This document shows positions 50,158-60,635 of a stretch of 64,000 nt of DNA, piece after piece. Each line of letters opens with the position of its first letter. Position 1 is the first letter of the stretch. The notes beneath the pieces were generated by a model, which saw nothing but the letters and a program-made list of their open reading frames with translations, was not told the origin of the DNA and ran no database searches. The stretch spans positions 806,001 to 870,000 of the forward strand of contig CAJZBQ010000053.1 in the NCBI GenBank assembly GCA_914767885.1, given 5' to 3'. Origin of the DNA: Blepharisma stoltei (lineage: Eukaryota; Ciliophora; Heterotrichea; Heterotrichida; Blepharismidae). Made by a program: the position numbers and the translations under genes.

Positions 50158-50309
50158 TTAATGATTTTACTATTAATTTTGGCTTATTATTGATAATAAG
50201 CTAAAATAAGCTTTGATTATTTAATAGCTGGATCAATTGTTATATAAAATAAGGATAATTGCCTAGAATCCTGCGTTTAGCTATATTAAATGAGTATAAT
50301 AAATATCTA

Positions 50310-52295
50310 TTAAAAATCATAAATATCTCTTTTTGGCTTCTTTAAGGTCTCACTTGCATCTGGGATTAATTTTTTGGTTTCTTCATACTGAGGTGCTGCT
50401 CTGGCTGACCCTCTTCTTTCACTTCTCACTGACACAAATGACGCTTTCTGCTCTTCTAAACCTCCTGTTGCGATCCTCTGAAAATATCCTGCATTACTTG
50501 CAAAAGAAGGACTGACCCCTTTTCTTTCTTTTTCAGCCCTAACTAATTTTTTATTATAGTTATTTTCAATAAATTCTCCTTTATATAATCCTACTAATAA
50601 AATTATTCATTTTCCTTATAAAAATATACATTTTTTAATCAGCGCTTGTCCTTCTTTAAGTTTCTCTTTATCATATTTATCCCCAAAACTGAATTGTGAC
50701 ATTCCAAGACTTGCCATTATTTTTGTATGAATATTAAAGAAATTCATTAAACAGAACACTAAAAGTAATAAAGGCACATACATTGCAAATCCTGACCCGA
50801 AAATTGGGATTAAATTGATGTTTTTCATAACTTTATTGAACTGGGTATCTGTAACTTTAATAAGAAGCAAAAAATTATAGCTGAGAGGAGCTACAAGCCT
50901 AGCCATAAACGTAGCACATCATAATAAATTTGGAGGATCTGTAAGCCTTGGAGCATATAAGCCAAATTTCCCTCCTAATTTTAGCTTAAAAAGTGCGAGA
51001 TAAGTGGATACAATAATATATAAAAGGATAAAAAAGCATAAAATCTGTGTCGCTTCATCGCCATATTCGTGCTCAAATAATATAGGAAATGCAGCAACTG
51101 GGGTGTCAATAAACAAAGTTGACTCGCCAACTATGATCCAAATGCTTGCGAAATATAGTAATAATGCGATTACTCTGGCTAAAATAGGGTTAATTCAGCA
51201 AAATCACAGCCATTCTGACACTTCAATGCTCCTGCCTAATTTTCCAGCTCTTTTTGACCAAAATGCGCTTTCTATTTTTTTTTCTGGGTTTTTCTTGTTG
51301 TTTACAATATCTTGTATGTGAAATGCTTCTTTCAGCAATTCTTCCCAACGACTCTTATTATTGACTTACCATTTGGTTCTAATATAGTTGGAGATCAATT
51401 TTTTGAGGTCTAAATTGATTTTAATCAGCTTTTTCTCGTTGACGACTTCTTTTGAGTCAACTCGGTACCCGCTGATAGCTCTGTTGTGCTGCAGTGATTC
51501 TTCAGGGCATATACTGAGCATTATTTCGTATCATTCTCTAAGTTTGGTCTCTTTCACTATTTGTTTATCTAGGCTCATTATCATGCCAACATGTTGATCA
51601 AGCTGATATTTGGCTTCTATGAGAGCTTCGTCCATAAAAAATGCTTTCATTGCGACATAGTCTAATGCATGCTCGAGGTTTCCATAATTTCATCAGCTTC
51701 TAGGGATAGCTACTAAGCCATATCCTAATAAAGTGATAATTAGAATTAATCCCCAACAGTTGCTGATGATAATCAAAAATGCTGTTATGTCGGTTCTATG
51801 TTATGATTACAAGGTAAGACCATGAGCAATATATGCATAGAGAAGCAAAGCCCCACCGACTGCTGCTAAGATTACGTGGTATCTGATATAAACAAACAGA
51901 GCCTTTTGCAATTTAGATAATACAGTGAATTCACCAGCTTGATGATATACTGATTAATTCTAGCTATATAAGGGCCAAAAACAGTTCTAGAGGGGATTTA
52001 TTTAATAATAACCAGTATAATTCATAAGTATTGGCATAAAGAACCAGCATAAACAAAATACAGTCCAATAAATAACTTTTCAGCACATATAGAGAAAATG
52101 CTCATCTCCTTCTGCTCCAAGGGCTAAGGACACATCAAATGGGATAAGAGTTACGATGATAAATGATGTGAACCAGCCAATACCTACAAAAAGCTTAACA
52201 TGAATCGGTGTTTGCTTTGTTGGATAGTGATAAATCAAATATACTGTTAGGAAAGTAACCAGAGCAAGAACCAAAATTGTAAACCAAGTTATCAT
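50310..52295 (-). CDS. LMBR1-domain membrane protein (LMBD2-like)
   Basis: About 602-aa polytopic membrane protein. From ATG 52293-52295: MITWFTILVLALVTFLTVYL, WFTSFIIVTLIPFDVSLALG, then NYTGYYHQAGEFTVLSKLQK, SNCWGLILIITLLGYGLVAI, PRSWW, and near the end RLVAPLSYNFLLLIKVTDTQ, FNKVMKNINLIPIFGSGFAM. These are hallmark LMBR1/LMBD2 strings. TGA codes Trp many times. Joins needed: 60-nt and 84-nt TA-bounded IESs, a 15-nt intron at 51796-51810, and a short intron-like gap at TG-GTAAGTCAATAATAAGAG-T near 51370 (18 nt keeps frame). LMBD proteins act in endocytic and GPCR trafficking. Confidence 0.85.
50552..50637 (-). mobile_element. TA-bounded IES (84 nt) in LMBR1-domain gene
   Basis: TA on the coding strand at 50637-50636 and 50553-50552. 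Removing 84 nt joins GQALIKK to LVRAEKERKGVSP in frame; unremoved sequence hits a stop after CIFL. Both ends read TAAAAAA, so the exact breakpoint within the A run is ambiguous. Confidence 0.7.
51796..51810 (-). other. 15-nt spliceosomal intron
   Basis: GTAATCATAACATAG interrupts the LMBR1-domain gene between AHGLT and LTDITAFL, with the phase restored exactly. GT..AG ends. Confidence 0.8.
51946..52007 (-). mobile_element. TA-bounded IES (60 nt) in LMBR1-domain gene
   Basis: TA on the coding strand at 52007-52006 and 51947-51946. Removing 60 nt joins MNYTGYY to HQAGEFTVLSK, the conserved YTG...GEF stretch of LMBR1 proteins. Ends TATTAAATAAATC and AATTAATCAGTATA give weak inverted similarity. 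Confidence 0.8.
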
Positions 52296-52710
52296 TTTGT
52301 TTTTATTAGTATAAAATCTGAATAAACTCTTTATAATTACTAAATAATCACAGTGAAAATGCAAAGATATATTAATAGCAAGAGATTTTAAATAAAATTC
52401 TCTTACACATTCCAATTATTTTCCCTGAATTTTTTTAATTATTTTGAGGTATTAATTTATGCGAATTATTAATTAAAAAAATATATTTCTCTTTATAAAA
52501 GTATTTTAAGAAAAAATAATATAGATTTGTTCATTATTACAGTGGATTAGGGATTTTTTGAATATATTTATTATTTTTTCTTATTTTATTAATTCAACAA
52601 TGCAAATTTTATTAATAAAAAGATATTTTCTATCACTATATTCATCAATTTATTTCTTGATACAATCACACAAGATTATTTAATTAATGTTCAAGACATT
52701 ATTTATTTAA
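52296..52710. other. AT-rich intergenic region
   Basis: Between the start of the LMBR1-domain gene and the end of the Kelch gene. Long A/T runs, no supported frame, no MITE arm recognised. Confidence 0.5.
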
Positions 52711-54719
52711 TTAAGTCTGAACAGGAGTTTTAATTGTAGTTTCCACAAGTCTATAAGCATAAAGGTCATTAAACGGCATCTGATGTCTATTCCATCTATA
52801 CCTTAAAATTGCGTAACGATAAATGGGGTCACAAAGCTAGAAGGGTTCTCCCAACTGTGCCAGAGGATGTATATTGCCAATCAAGAATAATACCCAGCGC
52901 AATACTAGGAGTTGCGTTCTGGGCTTCGGAATTCTATTTGGATATTCAATGATAGATAACCTTATTGTGAAGTGGTGTGATGACTCAAGTCTGTACTCAC
53001 CCGACAGAAGCAATCTTCGCGATGTGCAACACACCAACTGGCAAGCAATTAGAAAAGCACTAGGAAGAAAAAAGGCATTTGACCTTAGAGTTAACTTTTT
53101 CAATAAGTACAAGTTAACAATAACGATGTCTATCCCCTCCAAACACATACATGAAATTATTAACCACAACTGCCGAATGGCCATCTCTCGGATGTGGAGG
53201 TTTTCCTCTAATTCTTCCTTCAAGAGGACTTGGAGGGCCATCATACAAGCTATTTTTCTTTTTCAGAAAAGACAGCCCTTCTCCAACAGGAGAAGCATCT
53301 GGCGACTTCGATATATGAAGAGACGGCGTTTTTGCAGGTGAAGTTGGCTCAGGAACCGTCTTATGCTTGTGGTTATGATTAATTGATTTCCTTTTCTTAT
53401 ACTCCTCCAGCTGTTCAGGAGTTACCGGATCTTTAATTTGGAACTCAAACTGAAACATTGTCCACGTATTGGTCAAAAAATCAAACGAAAACATGTCATT
53501 TGTCTCCTTGGTGATATCCCGCATTCCTCCAAAAATTACCATATCATCTTTAAATACAATAGCAGAATGTCCAGATCTCCCAGTTGGGATTTGTCCATGT
53601 CCTATAATCTTTTCTCAATGATAAGTCCTCAAGTCAAGCTTCCACAGGTCGCAGAGTTTTTCGCCTTCATCGTCTGAGCCGCCAAATATATATAAACAGT
53701 GGTTATACACAACAGAAGAATGGTTAGACCTAGGCGATGGTTCTTCGTCAGTCTGCGCCCTTTTCCATTTCTGGGTTGATTTATTTCTACTAATAATTAT
53801 TTAGATTTAATATGTGATTACCCTCTTCAGCAGGATGAGAAACCAGCCCTTTAGAACTCCTAAGTGATGACATCAGCAGCCATCTTGTCTAGCAAGACCA
53901 AAGGGCCAGCAATCTTCACAGGCTATATTGTGAATCCTTTGCGTGTTCTACATCAGGGTCACCCTCTTCGGTTGTTCCAGGCAGTAAAAAACTGTGTGTC
54001 TCTTTTCTTCCTTGAGCCAACGAACTACCCTAGGCAGTAATTCCATATTAGCATTGTGGATAAAGATCGACATGGAAAACTGAACCCTATAATAATATAT
54101 CGCCAAGGAAGAATGGTTCTCACAGATAACCAATTCCGATTGCCGCCATTTTATTATTATGGGTTGATAAATTCAGTATATAAACAGTATTAGACCTGAC
54201 CCCTTCTGCAAAACCTCCAAATACGACCATTGAGGAAGCGACATCTTCGTATAGACAAGCAGTATGAGAGTCTAGAGAAGGTGGGAGATCAGGCCTTTCA
54301 GGAGGGATAACCGTAAGGCTCCGAGAATTTAAATCAATTACACTTGTGGTGTTAAATTCTCGGTCACCATTGCTGCCTCCGAATACGTACATTTTATCGT
54401 CTTTAACTATAGCTGAGTGTCTGCACAATGGACCTAATCCTGGAATTTCTATTTCTTCCCAGGGCTCTGCGTCGAAATAAGCTTCTCGTAAGTTTAAGGA
54501 CCAAAGGCCTGATTGTGGGCCTTCTCGTAAGTCTTGTCCACCATATATGAGGATTTTTTCGTTCCATGATGCAGCGGAGTGGTAACTTCTGCGTGATGGG
54601 TGCCTGCCGAGAAATCTGATTTCTTCCCAGTGATTGAGGGAGCTTTCACTGTCATCAAGAGGGCTTGTATCAATATGAAGCTCAAATGGGTTGTTAGGGA
54701 CCTTTAAAAGATGATCCAT
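52711..54719 (-). CDS. Kelch-repeat beta-propeller protein
   Basis: From ATG 54717-54719. Kelch blades are clear: RSYHSAASWNEKILIYGGQD, CRHSAIVKDDKMYVFGGSNG, SHTACLYEDVASSMVVFGGF, RSNHSSVVYNHCLYIFGGSD, RSGHSAIVFKDDMVIFGGMR, RDGHSAVVVNNFMYVFGGDR; each has GG followed by an aromatic/W a fixed distance on. Two GC-rich inserts must be removed (388 and 343 nt), leaving 1278 nt = 425 aa. The last segment reads HQMPFNDLYAYRLVETTIKT, PVQT. A Ser/Pro/Lys-rich linker (about residues 310-370) precedes the last blade. Six blades visible; partner unknown. Confidence 0.88.
52791..53124. mobile_element. Insert with 12-bp duplication in Kelch gene
   Basis: About 330-bp element between GATGTCTATTCC (52782-52793) and GATGTCTATCCC (53125-53136). 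Collapsing them removes 343 nt and joins YVFGGDRH to QMPFNDLYAYRL in frame. The repeat contains a TA. Part of the insert is open on the plus strand (52874-53124, NWQAIRKALGRKKAFDLRVN), but with no family match. It lacks the TAAAATGGC end of the other GC-rich inserts. Confidence 0.7.
53781..54159. mobile_element. GC-rich retroposon-like insert (family B) in Kelch gene
   Basis: 379-bp element between TGGGTTGAT repeats at 53772-53780 and 54160-54168. It shares with 2220-2455: CTTCAGCAGGATGA near the left, AATTCCATAT, GATAAAGATC, CCTATAATAATAT, and the end GCCATTTTATTATTA. Collapsing the duplication joins VYILNLST to QKWKRAQTDEEP in frame. The duplication has no TA; a TA-bounded cut just inside it would leave the duplication in the gene (STHKSTQKW), also in frame. 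Confidence 0.82.
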
Positions 54720-55130
54720 GAATTTTTTAAAACTGATTAAAAAATAGAAGTAAAGCTGAACAAATCAGCTTTGACAAAATAAAATGGAAATCAACTAACT
54801 TAAATCTTGGTGGCAAATAATGCGTTAATTATTGATTATATATGCTTTAGTTAAATATTGAGGAAGGAAAACTGGAGAATTCAATTTTCTTCATATTTGT
54901 GTATAAAAATGCAATTTTCCCTTTTCGTGAGCAAAACATTTAAAAATCCTACTTTTTTGGAAAAAAATAATATACAGAAAACTAGCCATTAAATATACCT
55001 GACATAGAATAATTTCATGTTATGCCTAAATAGACATAATTACACAATTAAAACATAATTTTATTAGATTTTATAATTTTCAGCCCAAATCCTATTAATT
55101 AGACTAATACGAAGTTAATTATCTTATCTT
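54720..55130. other. AT-rich intergenic region with MITE-like fragment
   Basis: No supported gene. CCCTTTTCGTGAGCAAAACA followed by TTTAAAAATCC at about 54917-54950 resembles the MITE arm CCCCTCCGTGAGTGAACAAAA plus its AACCATTTGAAAAATCG neighbour; no target duplication was found, so this is at most a truncated copy. Confidence 0.4.
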
Positions 55131-55132
55131 AA

Positions 55133-55480
55133 TTACTTTCCATAAAGTATTTTGCAAATTTCTGCGGAGTTCTTCCGCTTCGACGCAAATGCATATAGAT
55201 TCGAAAGCTTTGCTTGTTTAATTGAGCTATTAATTGTGCATGAAGTAGAAATATCTGAAGGGATAAATCTACAAGGTGTTTTAGGTCTTTTCGGTGATTG
55301 ATCTTCATCTTGTGAGATCCTTATGTCTGCTTGATAAAAATCAAATGTTTCATTAGAATGAGAAGTTTTGATTGGAGTGAAATCTTCAGTGCTTCTATAT
55401 GAGTTTTTTCTTATTGGTGTTGTGAATTTTTCTTCGTCTTCATTTATGCTAAACCTTTTTACGATGATAGAAATATTTCT
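55133..55480 (-). CDS. Hypothetical protein, partial or with unclear start
   Basis: The frame ending at TAA 55133-55135 reads about 110 residues with coding-like composition: IIVKRFSINEDEEKFTTPIR, KNSYRSTEDFTPIKTSHSNE, RISQDEDQSPKRPKTPCRFI, and ends EICKILYGK. Phosphorylation-type SP/TP sites are frequent. No ATG was found; the upstream region up to 55600 contains stops and may hold an IES or a first exon. Confidence 0.5.
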   Translation of the reverse strand, partial: RNISIIVKRFSINEDEEKFTTPIRKNSYRSTEDFTPIKTSHSNETFDFYQADIRISQDEDQSPKRPKTPCRFIPSDISTSCTINSSIKQAKLSNLYAFASKRKNSAEICKILYGK

Positions 55481-55618
55481 AACTACTCTGTTTACTATAT
55501 GAAAATAAGATAACAGTAATCAGTAGGAATGCTTCTATTATTTTAAAAGGTATAAAATTAGATTGATTTCTATTATATTTTATATTTAGGATATACTGGT
55601 ATATATTTTAGAATTTAA

Positions 55619-56986
55619 TTAAATGCAGTTTATCAATCTGCTGAATTTCATAGTTTTGGAAAGATCAGTTTTTATATTTTCTTTACCGTTTTCTTTGGCT
55701 TCAGGGATTCCTTTAGGAATTTCTTTTAATTCATCAAGGATTTTATCAAGTTCATTGGATTCTTGTAAAGGATTTTCCTTATGATTTTCTTTTCTTTCCT
55801 CAATTATTTCTAGTTTACTTGTTTCTTTTTCTGTCCCACTCCCTTCTTCATCTGAATCTATTGGCTTTCTTAAGCTTTTTGGCATACTTTGGTGCTTTCT
55901 TTTTGCTGTTAATAGCCTGTTAGCCTGGCCCGCATCTCCAGCTTCTGCCTTATACATATCCCCTTTTGTATATGTCAAATGTCTTATTGACTGGACAGAC
56001 CGTCTTATACTATAAGCATACTCTAATAAAAAATATTGCTGAGGTCCTAATATACTCCCTGGTCTGCATATTCTGCACCACGCAATAAAATCTTCAGGCA
56101 TTGCCTTAAATATTTTAATTGCATAGCACCCAATAAGTGTCCCAGTTCTCCCAAGCCCTGCTTTGCAATGAACAGCTACTGCTCCTGGCCTTAAAGCTAT
56201 ATCAATAAATCTATTGACAATCTCTGCATTAGGCACACTCCCATCTTTAAAATAAAGATCATAATGCTTGATGCCTTTTTCTAAAAATTTTGTGTTATCA
56301 TATTTTCTTTTATTCAGTTTTATTACATTTTTTATGCCAAGCTTGCAAAAAATTTCTGCATAATCTTCAGACATAAGTGTTTTGTTTCCTTTGGTATCAA
56401 ATTGTGTTTTTGCAGGCGATTCGGAGGCTAAAAATTGGTTATGGATGATCCAGTTTAAGTCTCCATACTGGACTTTTTCATAAAACTCATATTCATCTAA
56501 ATTGAAAGTAGAATAATCGAATCATTTTTTCTTTATGGCGAACTCAATTCCTTTTAAACAGTGAAGAAGGGTGCATTCATATGTGCACTCATCATCACTT
56601 GCATCCCTAAATGGCTTCAGCTCAAGGGTCCTTAGATGCTCATAAGCTTCAGATGAAGTTCTATTCAAGATGATAATTTGAAATGCACCTACCAGATAAG
56701 CGCCGTTTGCAAGCTTATTGGGAGCTGAAGATACATAAATATAGATTTTTTTGCCTTCCTTAGCAGGGTCGTGGATTTCTTTATCAAGAGCACTGCAAAA
56801 TCTGTAGGTTTGTCCGAGGCTGAGAGGACCAAAATCATGATTATAAGGATGATAGGTCAAAGTGTTCGCTAACCGAAATGTACAAGTGTCAGCCGTCTCT
56901 TTTGGGATTGTTTTCCCATATACAAAGAAAAGCTTATCTGCCTATAAAATACTTTCAATAATTGAAACTTCATTGGATTGCTTCAT
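55619..56986 (-). CDS. CDC14: CDC14 dual-specificity phosphatase
   Basis: 450 aa after one 15-nt intron. The N-terminal CDC14 domain starts KLFFVYGKTIPKETADTCTF, then ANTLTYHPYNHDFGPLSLGQ, TYRFCSALDKEI; the link EFYEKVQYGDLNWIIHNQFL, ASESP; the catalytic P-loop VHCKAGLGRTGTLIGCYAI (Cys-x5-Arg) and the upstream DLYFKDGSVP loop with its general-acid Asp; and RPGSILGPQQYFL. TGA at 56522-56524 encodes Trp. CDC14 reverses CDK phosphorylation at mitotic exit and is also found at basal bodies and cilia. The last 130 residues are charged and disordered. Start ATG 56984-56986. Confidence 0.94.
56938..56952 (-). other. 15-nt spliceosomal intron in CDC14
   Basis: GTATTTTATAGGCAG near the start of the gene. 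Splicing gives NEVSIIENKLFFVYGK, the usual distance from the first CDC14 strand to the start codon. Confidence 0.75.
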
Positions 56987-57129
56987 TAACTGGATTTCGT
57001 TAATAATTTATTTCATGCTAATTACCTAAAGCAATTTTTTTTAATTTAAATTAAAGGTGAGTAATTATCCATTTTTGGCTTATTATATCTGAATTTATTT
57101 TTATATCGTAATCTAGCCATATTTTCTAT

Positions 57130-57660
57130 TTATCTAATATATTCTGCCTTATTGTGCATAATGAGCTCATCTTGCACAAAGTAAAAACTATCTGACTTAG
57201 TCTCCCAGGGGTTTTCAATCATTTGTTGAAGTAGCTCTTCAGGTATTTCAGGAATTTCATAAATAACTTCTCAGGAGTTTCTTGTATTTGGGATACAAAA
57301 ATCTATATTGAAATCAAAACTTTTCAACAAATTATTTCTAAAATAATGCCGCTCTATCATACGAAAATTTCTTACTTCTTTTGGCCCAACTGTAAAGTCA
57401 ATTGTGCTGCCAAGGGCTCTCAGCTTTAAAAAATCAGGTCCGAGGTGATATTTTACAGTTCTAAACTGGTCGCCATCTATTGCTGCTTCAGTTGATACAG
57501 TTTCGCCTTCGCTTTGGACTTCAAAAAGGACCATGCCAGATTCTAGGTCTCTGACTCGGAAATAGACAAATTCAATTCCATAAGTGTTCGCTGACAGGGG
57601 GCATAGAAAAGTAGAAGTGGCTTCAGTCAGCTGTGAAACATAATCAGGGGTTATTTCCAT
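57130..57660 (-). CDS. UNC119: UNC119 lipid-binding cargo chaperone
   Basis: 176-aa immunoglobulin-like beta-sandwich protein that extracts myristoylated cargo for delivery to cilia. Visible: [64 protein letters not shown], then [30 protein letters not shown] at 57271-57273 encodes the Trp of RNSW. The N-terminal extension of animal UNC119 is absent, which makes it shorter (about 240 aa in animals). It fits the UNC119 branch better than PDE6D because of the conserved KSDSFYFV end. Confidence 0.94.
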
Positions 57661-57697
57661 TTTATATTATAAATAATTGATTTTTTTGACTGGCTTA

Positions 57698-58262
57698 TTA
57701 AAATTGTAAAGGGATAATAATATCATCCCACTCTTTTACTGTGACGCCATCTTCAAGGAAATTTCCTTTTGTGATCATTTTTCCGTCTTCGTAGGTTTCG
57801 TTTCATTCTTGGACATAAATTTTGCCGTCTTTCTTTTGTTCTTTTCTGCAGTATTTTTTAGACGGTTCTTCTTTTCATTCTTCAAGCCACTCGTCATCTT
57901 TTCTGCCCCATTTTCTGCACTCTTTAAGGCCTGGGGTTTCTTTTCAGTATTCTTCCCAAGAGCCCCAGGCAGAGCTGTTTCCTTTTTTGCGGGCCCATTT
58001 CAAGCCGGATTCTTCGTGCCAAGTTTCTTCCCAAGAGGAATTTGAGTCTTGCCCAATGTTGTGGACATAAAATTTGCCTGGAGACTGCTTGACTATGCTG
58101 CTCCACGTTTCTTTGCCGCTGTGGCCTTGTTTTTGGGTCATCATTTCGCCTGTGCTTACATCTTCAGTGAACTCGTCTTTGTATTTATAATCATCGCCGT
58201 ATCCTTCTGTAGTTATACTTTCATTTTTTTGCACATTTTGGGTAAAAGTTGACCCACTCCTG
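57698..58262 (-). CDS. Tryptophan-rich protein B, 5' end uncertain
   Basis: The frame ends at TAA 57698-57700 and reads, upstream to about 58262, many W-x3-4-W spaced units: TWSSIVKQSPGKFYVHNIGQ, SSWEETWHEESGLKWARKKG, WGSWEEYWKETPGLKECRKW, WLEEWKEEP, WNETYEDGKMITKGNFLEDG. Tryptophan content is about 10 percent, two or more of them TGA. It resembles the adjacent 58800-60220 protein (units like KWGxK...EW), so the two may be tandem paralogues. No ATG was found at the 5' edge, and a GC-rich block begins just beyond it. Function unknown. Confidence 0.65.
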
Positions 58263-58799
58263 GAGTCGCTGGCCTAGTGTCCATATCTTGCAGAATTCGG
58301 GGAGAATTTTGAAAGCTTAATTGGGTTTTTACTGGCCCCTAAGTTGTGCAGCCGCAAATCCAAGGTGACTTCACAAAATAAAGGATGCTAGGAGGCTTTG
58401 TGTAAGCTAAGGAGGTGAATGAGGGCCTAGAGAATCATTCCTAGCTGATCATCCCTCTGAAGTAGGACTTGAGGCCTCTAGATCTTGGATTCAAAAGGAG
58501 TAGACATCTCCTATAGAGATGGCGACATCACCAATTTGTGATAACGTCACCAGAAAAGAAGACTGAAAATTTCCAAGCTTTTTGACAAGACTCTTAAGAA
58601 ATTTTTTAATTGGGAATGGCCTGAAAAAAAGCCCGTAAATAATCTTTCTCTTATCTATTTTCTGTAGTTATTGTTTTATGTCCAAAGCCGTCATCATATG
58701 TAATTTTTATTTTCTTTGAAGAGCCTATGCTTATTAAGGTATAAATGAAATGATTTTTAAGATTTGTAAGTATTTTTCTATAGAAATAAGCTCTGACTA
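58263..58799. other. GC-richer block between tryptophan-rich genes
   Basis: 58265-58570 is more GC-rich than normal intergenic DNA and lacks a coding frame on either strand; it looks like another interspersed element but no target duplication was found. Around 58670-58740 a short minus-strand frame (SIGSSKKIKITYDDGFGHKT) could be an upstream exon of protein B. Confidence 0.4.
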
Positions 58800-60220
58800 T
58801 TAGTATTGCAGAGTGGCATTTGTGTTAAATTGATATATTTCTTCCCATTCTTCATGTGCTTCTGAAACCCCTTCAACTGTTGATTTTGTGCCCCATTTCT
58901 TGGGTCCATCAGACCACCACTTATTATTGAATTTTCTTTCATTTTCGATTGACCACTCTTCATTCCAGCTAAAATCCCCCTTCTTTCCTTCTGTCTTACC
59001 CCATTTTCTCTCGTTTTCCTCATTCCAAGCCGTAACTTCTCTAAACTCAGCAGTTTCCTCCCATTTTTCGCCCCATACTCTATTATTTTCTTTGCCTTCT
59101 TTTTCTCCCCATTTTTTATCTCTAGTAATTCAGTACTTTTCCAAAAATTTGCTATTAGGCCTTGTATGCCAAATTTCTTTCCATTCAGAATCATCATTTT
59201 TTCCCCATTTGTGCCCATAATCATTATTATCCTCTACATGGAACATTTCGTAGCTTTTTTCATTAGAAAGGAAATTCCATTTTTCTGTAGTCATTCCTGA
59301 ATTTTCTGGCTGTATTATCTCTCCCCATTCGCGATCAGGGCTTTTCCAGATTTTTATGACTAATTTATTGATTCATAGCTCGACAAACCAGGTCTTGCTG
59401 TTATCATCAAGCCCAATTTTTTGGCCATAGCCAGTCCCTACCAATTCTAGAATTTTGGTGTTGTCAATATAATAAAGCGACTCGCTTCTGGACGGAGATT
59501 GATAAGAATAAGGTGATTAAAATATGGCGTATCAGCCTAGGCATGGCCTAGATTTGAGTTTATATTTTTAATTATATCCAGCAAATTTTTTACCAATTTA
59601 GAAATGGATATTAATGATAGGTAAGCAATTTCATGTCGTTTCGGAGCCTAGCCCAAGTACTACTTTCAGAGTTGGACTTTACTGCGAAAGAAAGGGATGG
59701 AAAGGGAAGGGGAAACCCAGCAAAGTCTGCAGGCAATGCCCGAACAATCGGGGAAAATCCTTAGAGTATAACCTGGAATTATGCCGTGAGCTACCAATTT
59801 TTCCTTTTTGCTTGATGTGGCCAGAAATTCCATTTTTTGCGATTTTTTTTGCAGACAACCTTCGTTCACCAAAGCAGTTTTTTAGTCCGTACACTCGACA
59901 CTGGCGCCTCAAGGCAAGGAGTTCACCCAAGAGGAAGACCGAAGACTTCGATGCCCCTTGGTCTAGGGGCCAAATAGGAGCAAGATGGTATCGATCCTTT
60001 TCTCATCCCAATCCAAACCAGCTTAACCGACTGAACCCTATTTTATCCTTGATGACTGCTTTACCAATAGGCAGAAGCCACATTCAATGAGATTAAAATT
60101 AAGAGAAGAATAAGGCTCAGATTTAGTTGAAAATATGCGGAAGATAGGTCTCTTTGAAAGCTCATCAAAGCTATACTCAGATTTTAATTGTAAAAGTCGA
60201 GCCAGTGAGTTTCCATCCAT
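58800..60220 (-). CDS. Tryptophan-rich protein A, split by a GC-rich element
   Basis: From ATG 60218-60220 the frame reads MDGNSLARLLQLKSEYSFDE, LSKRPIFRIFSTKSEPYS; after removal of a 602-nt insert it continues YQSPSRSESLYYIDNTKILE, then tryptophan repeats (WFVELWINKLVIKIWKSPDR, HKWGKNDDSEWKEIWHTRPN, KKWGEKEGKENNRVWGEKWE, ERKWGKTEGKKGDFSWNEEW) to TAA 58800-58802; 272 aa. TGA supplies some Trp. The join at CCTTATTCT is in frame on both sides. The repeat spacing suggests small beta units stacked by Trp, somewhat like MORN-type arrays but without the MORN consensus. Unknown function. Confidence 0.7.
59514..60105. mobile_element. GC-rich retroposon-like insert in tryptophan-rich gene A
   Basis: About 592 bp between AAGAATAAGG repeats at 59504-59513 and 60106-60115. 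It starts TGATTAAAATATGGCG, similar to the TAAAATGGC end of other elements. A second short repeat GATTAAAAT is found at both ends but its collapse would shift the frame; the AAGAATAAGG pair keeps it. The plus strand has a 158-codon open frame (59614-60090) with no recognisable domain. Confidence 0.7.
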
Positions 60221-60635
60221 ATTAAATAATGATGGATAGATATTTATTAATGACGAAAGCAAATAAAAGAATATTGATTTTTAAGGGTTATTTAGGTACT
60301 CTAAAATTTTTGAAAATTACTTAATTGGTATATTCTTTATAGTTGATTTTTTTGACTAATAAATAATAGGACTTACTGCAAAAAACACAGTAAAAACTAA
60401 ACTCGCTTTAAAAAAATTTTAATTATCAAGCTCAATCTTAAATCCTTTTACTTTGGGTGGTCTAAATTTAATTAAGAACTAAGCATGATTAAAAAAAGAA
60501 AATTTGTGAATATTATATAAATTTTGAATAAAATTTGTATGATAGCTAGAGGGTGTTAAATTCATAAATAAAAGCATGCTCTTTTATTTTATAATAAAAT
60601 CAAGAATTTAAGGATTTTCCTTATATACATTAAAT
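60221..60635. other. AT-rich intergenic region
   Basis: No supported gene, hairpin or element. Contains the promoter side of tryptophan-rich gene A and the 3' side of the TBC gene. Confidence 0.5.

Noticed and set aside
51370-51390. 16-nt intron GTAAGTCAATAATAAG in the LMBR1-domain gene
   Set aside because: A 16-nt removal breaks the frame into SRWEELLKEAF; 18 nt keeps it, so the exact splice site is left open.
52874-53341. 155-codon plus-strand frame in the Kelch region
   Set aside because: It crosses from the insert into the Kelch coding sequence in antisense, has no recognisable domain, and the Kelch frame on the other strand explains the second half.
58778-59224. 148-codon minus-strand frame read with the standard code
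   Set aside because: It is out of phase with the tryptophan-rich frame, which is longer, repetitive and consistent once TGA is Trp.
59614-60090. 158-codon plus-strand frame in the GC-rich insert
   Set aside because: Composition is what a GC-richer random stretch gives, no motif is seen, and it ends at the element border. It might be reconsidered if other copies keep it open.
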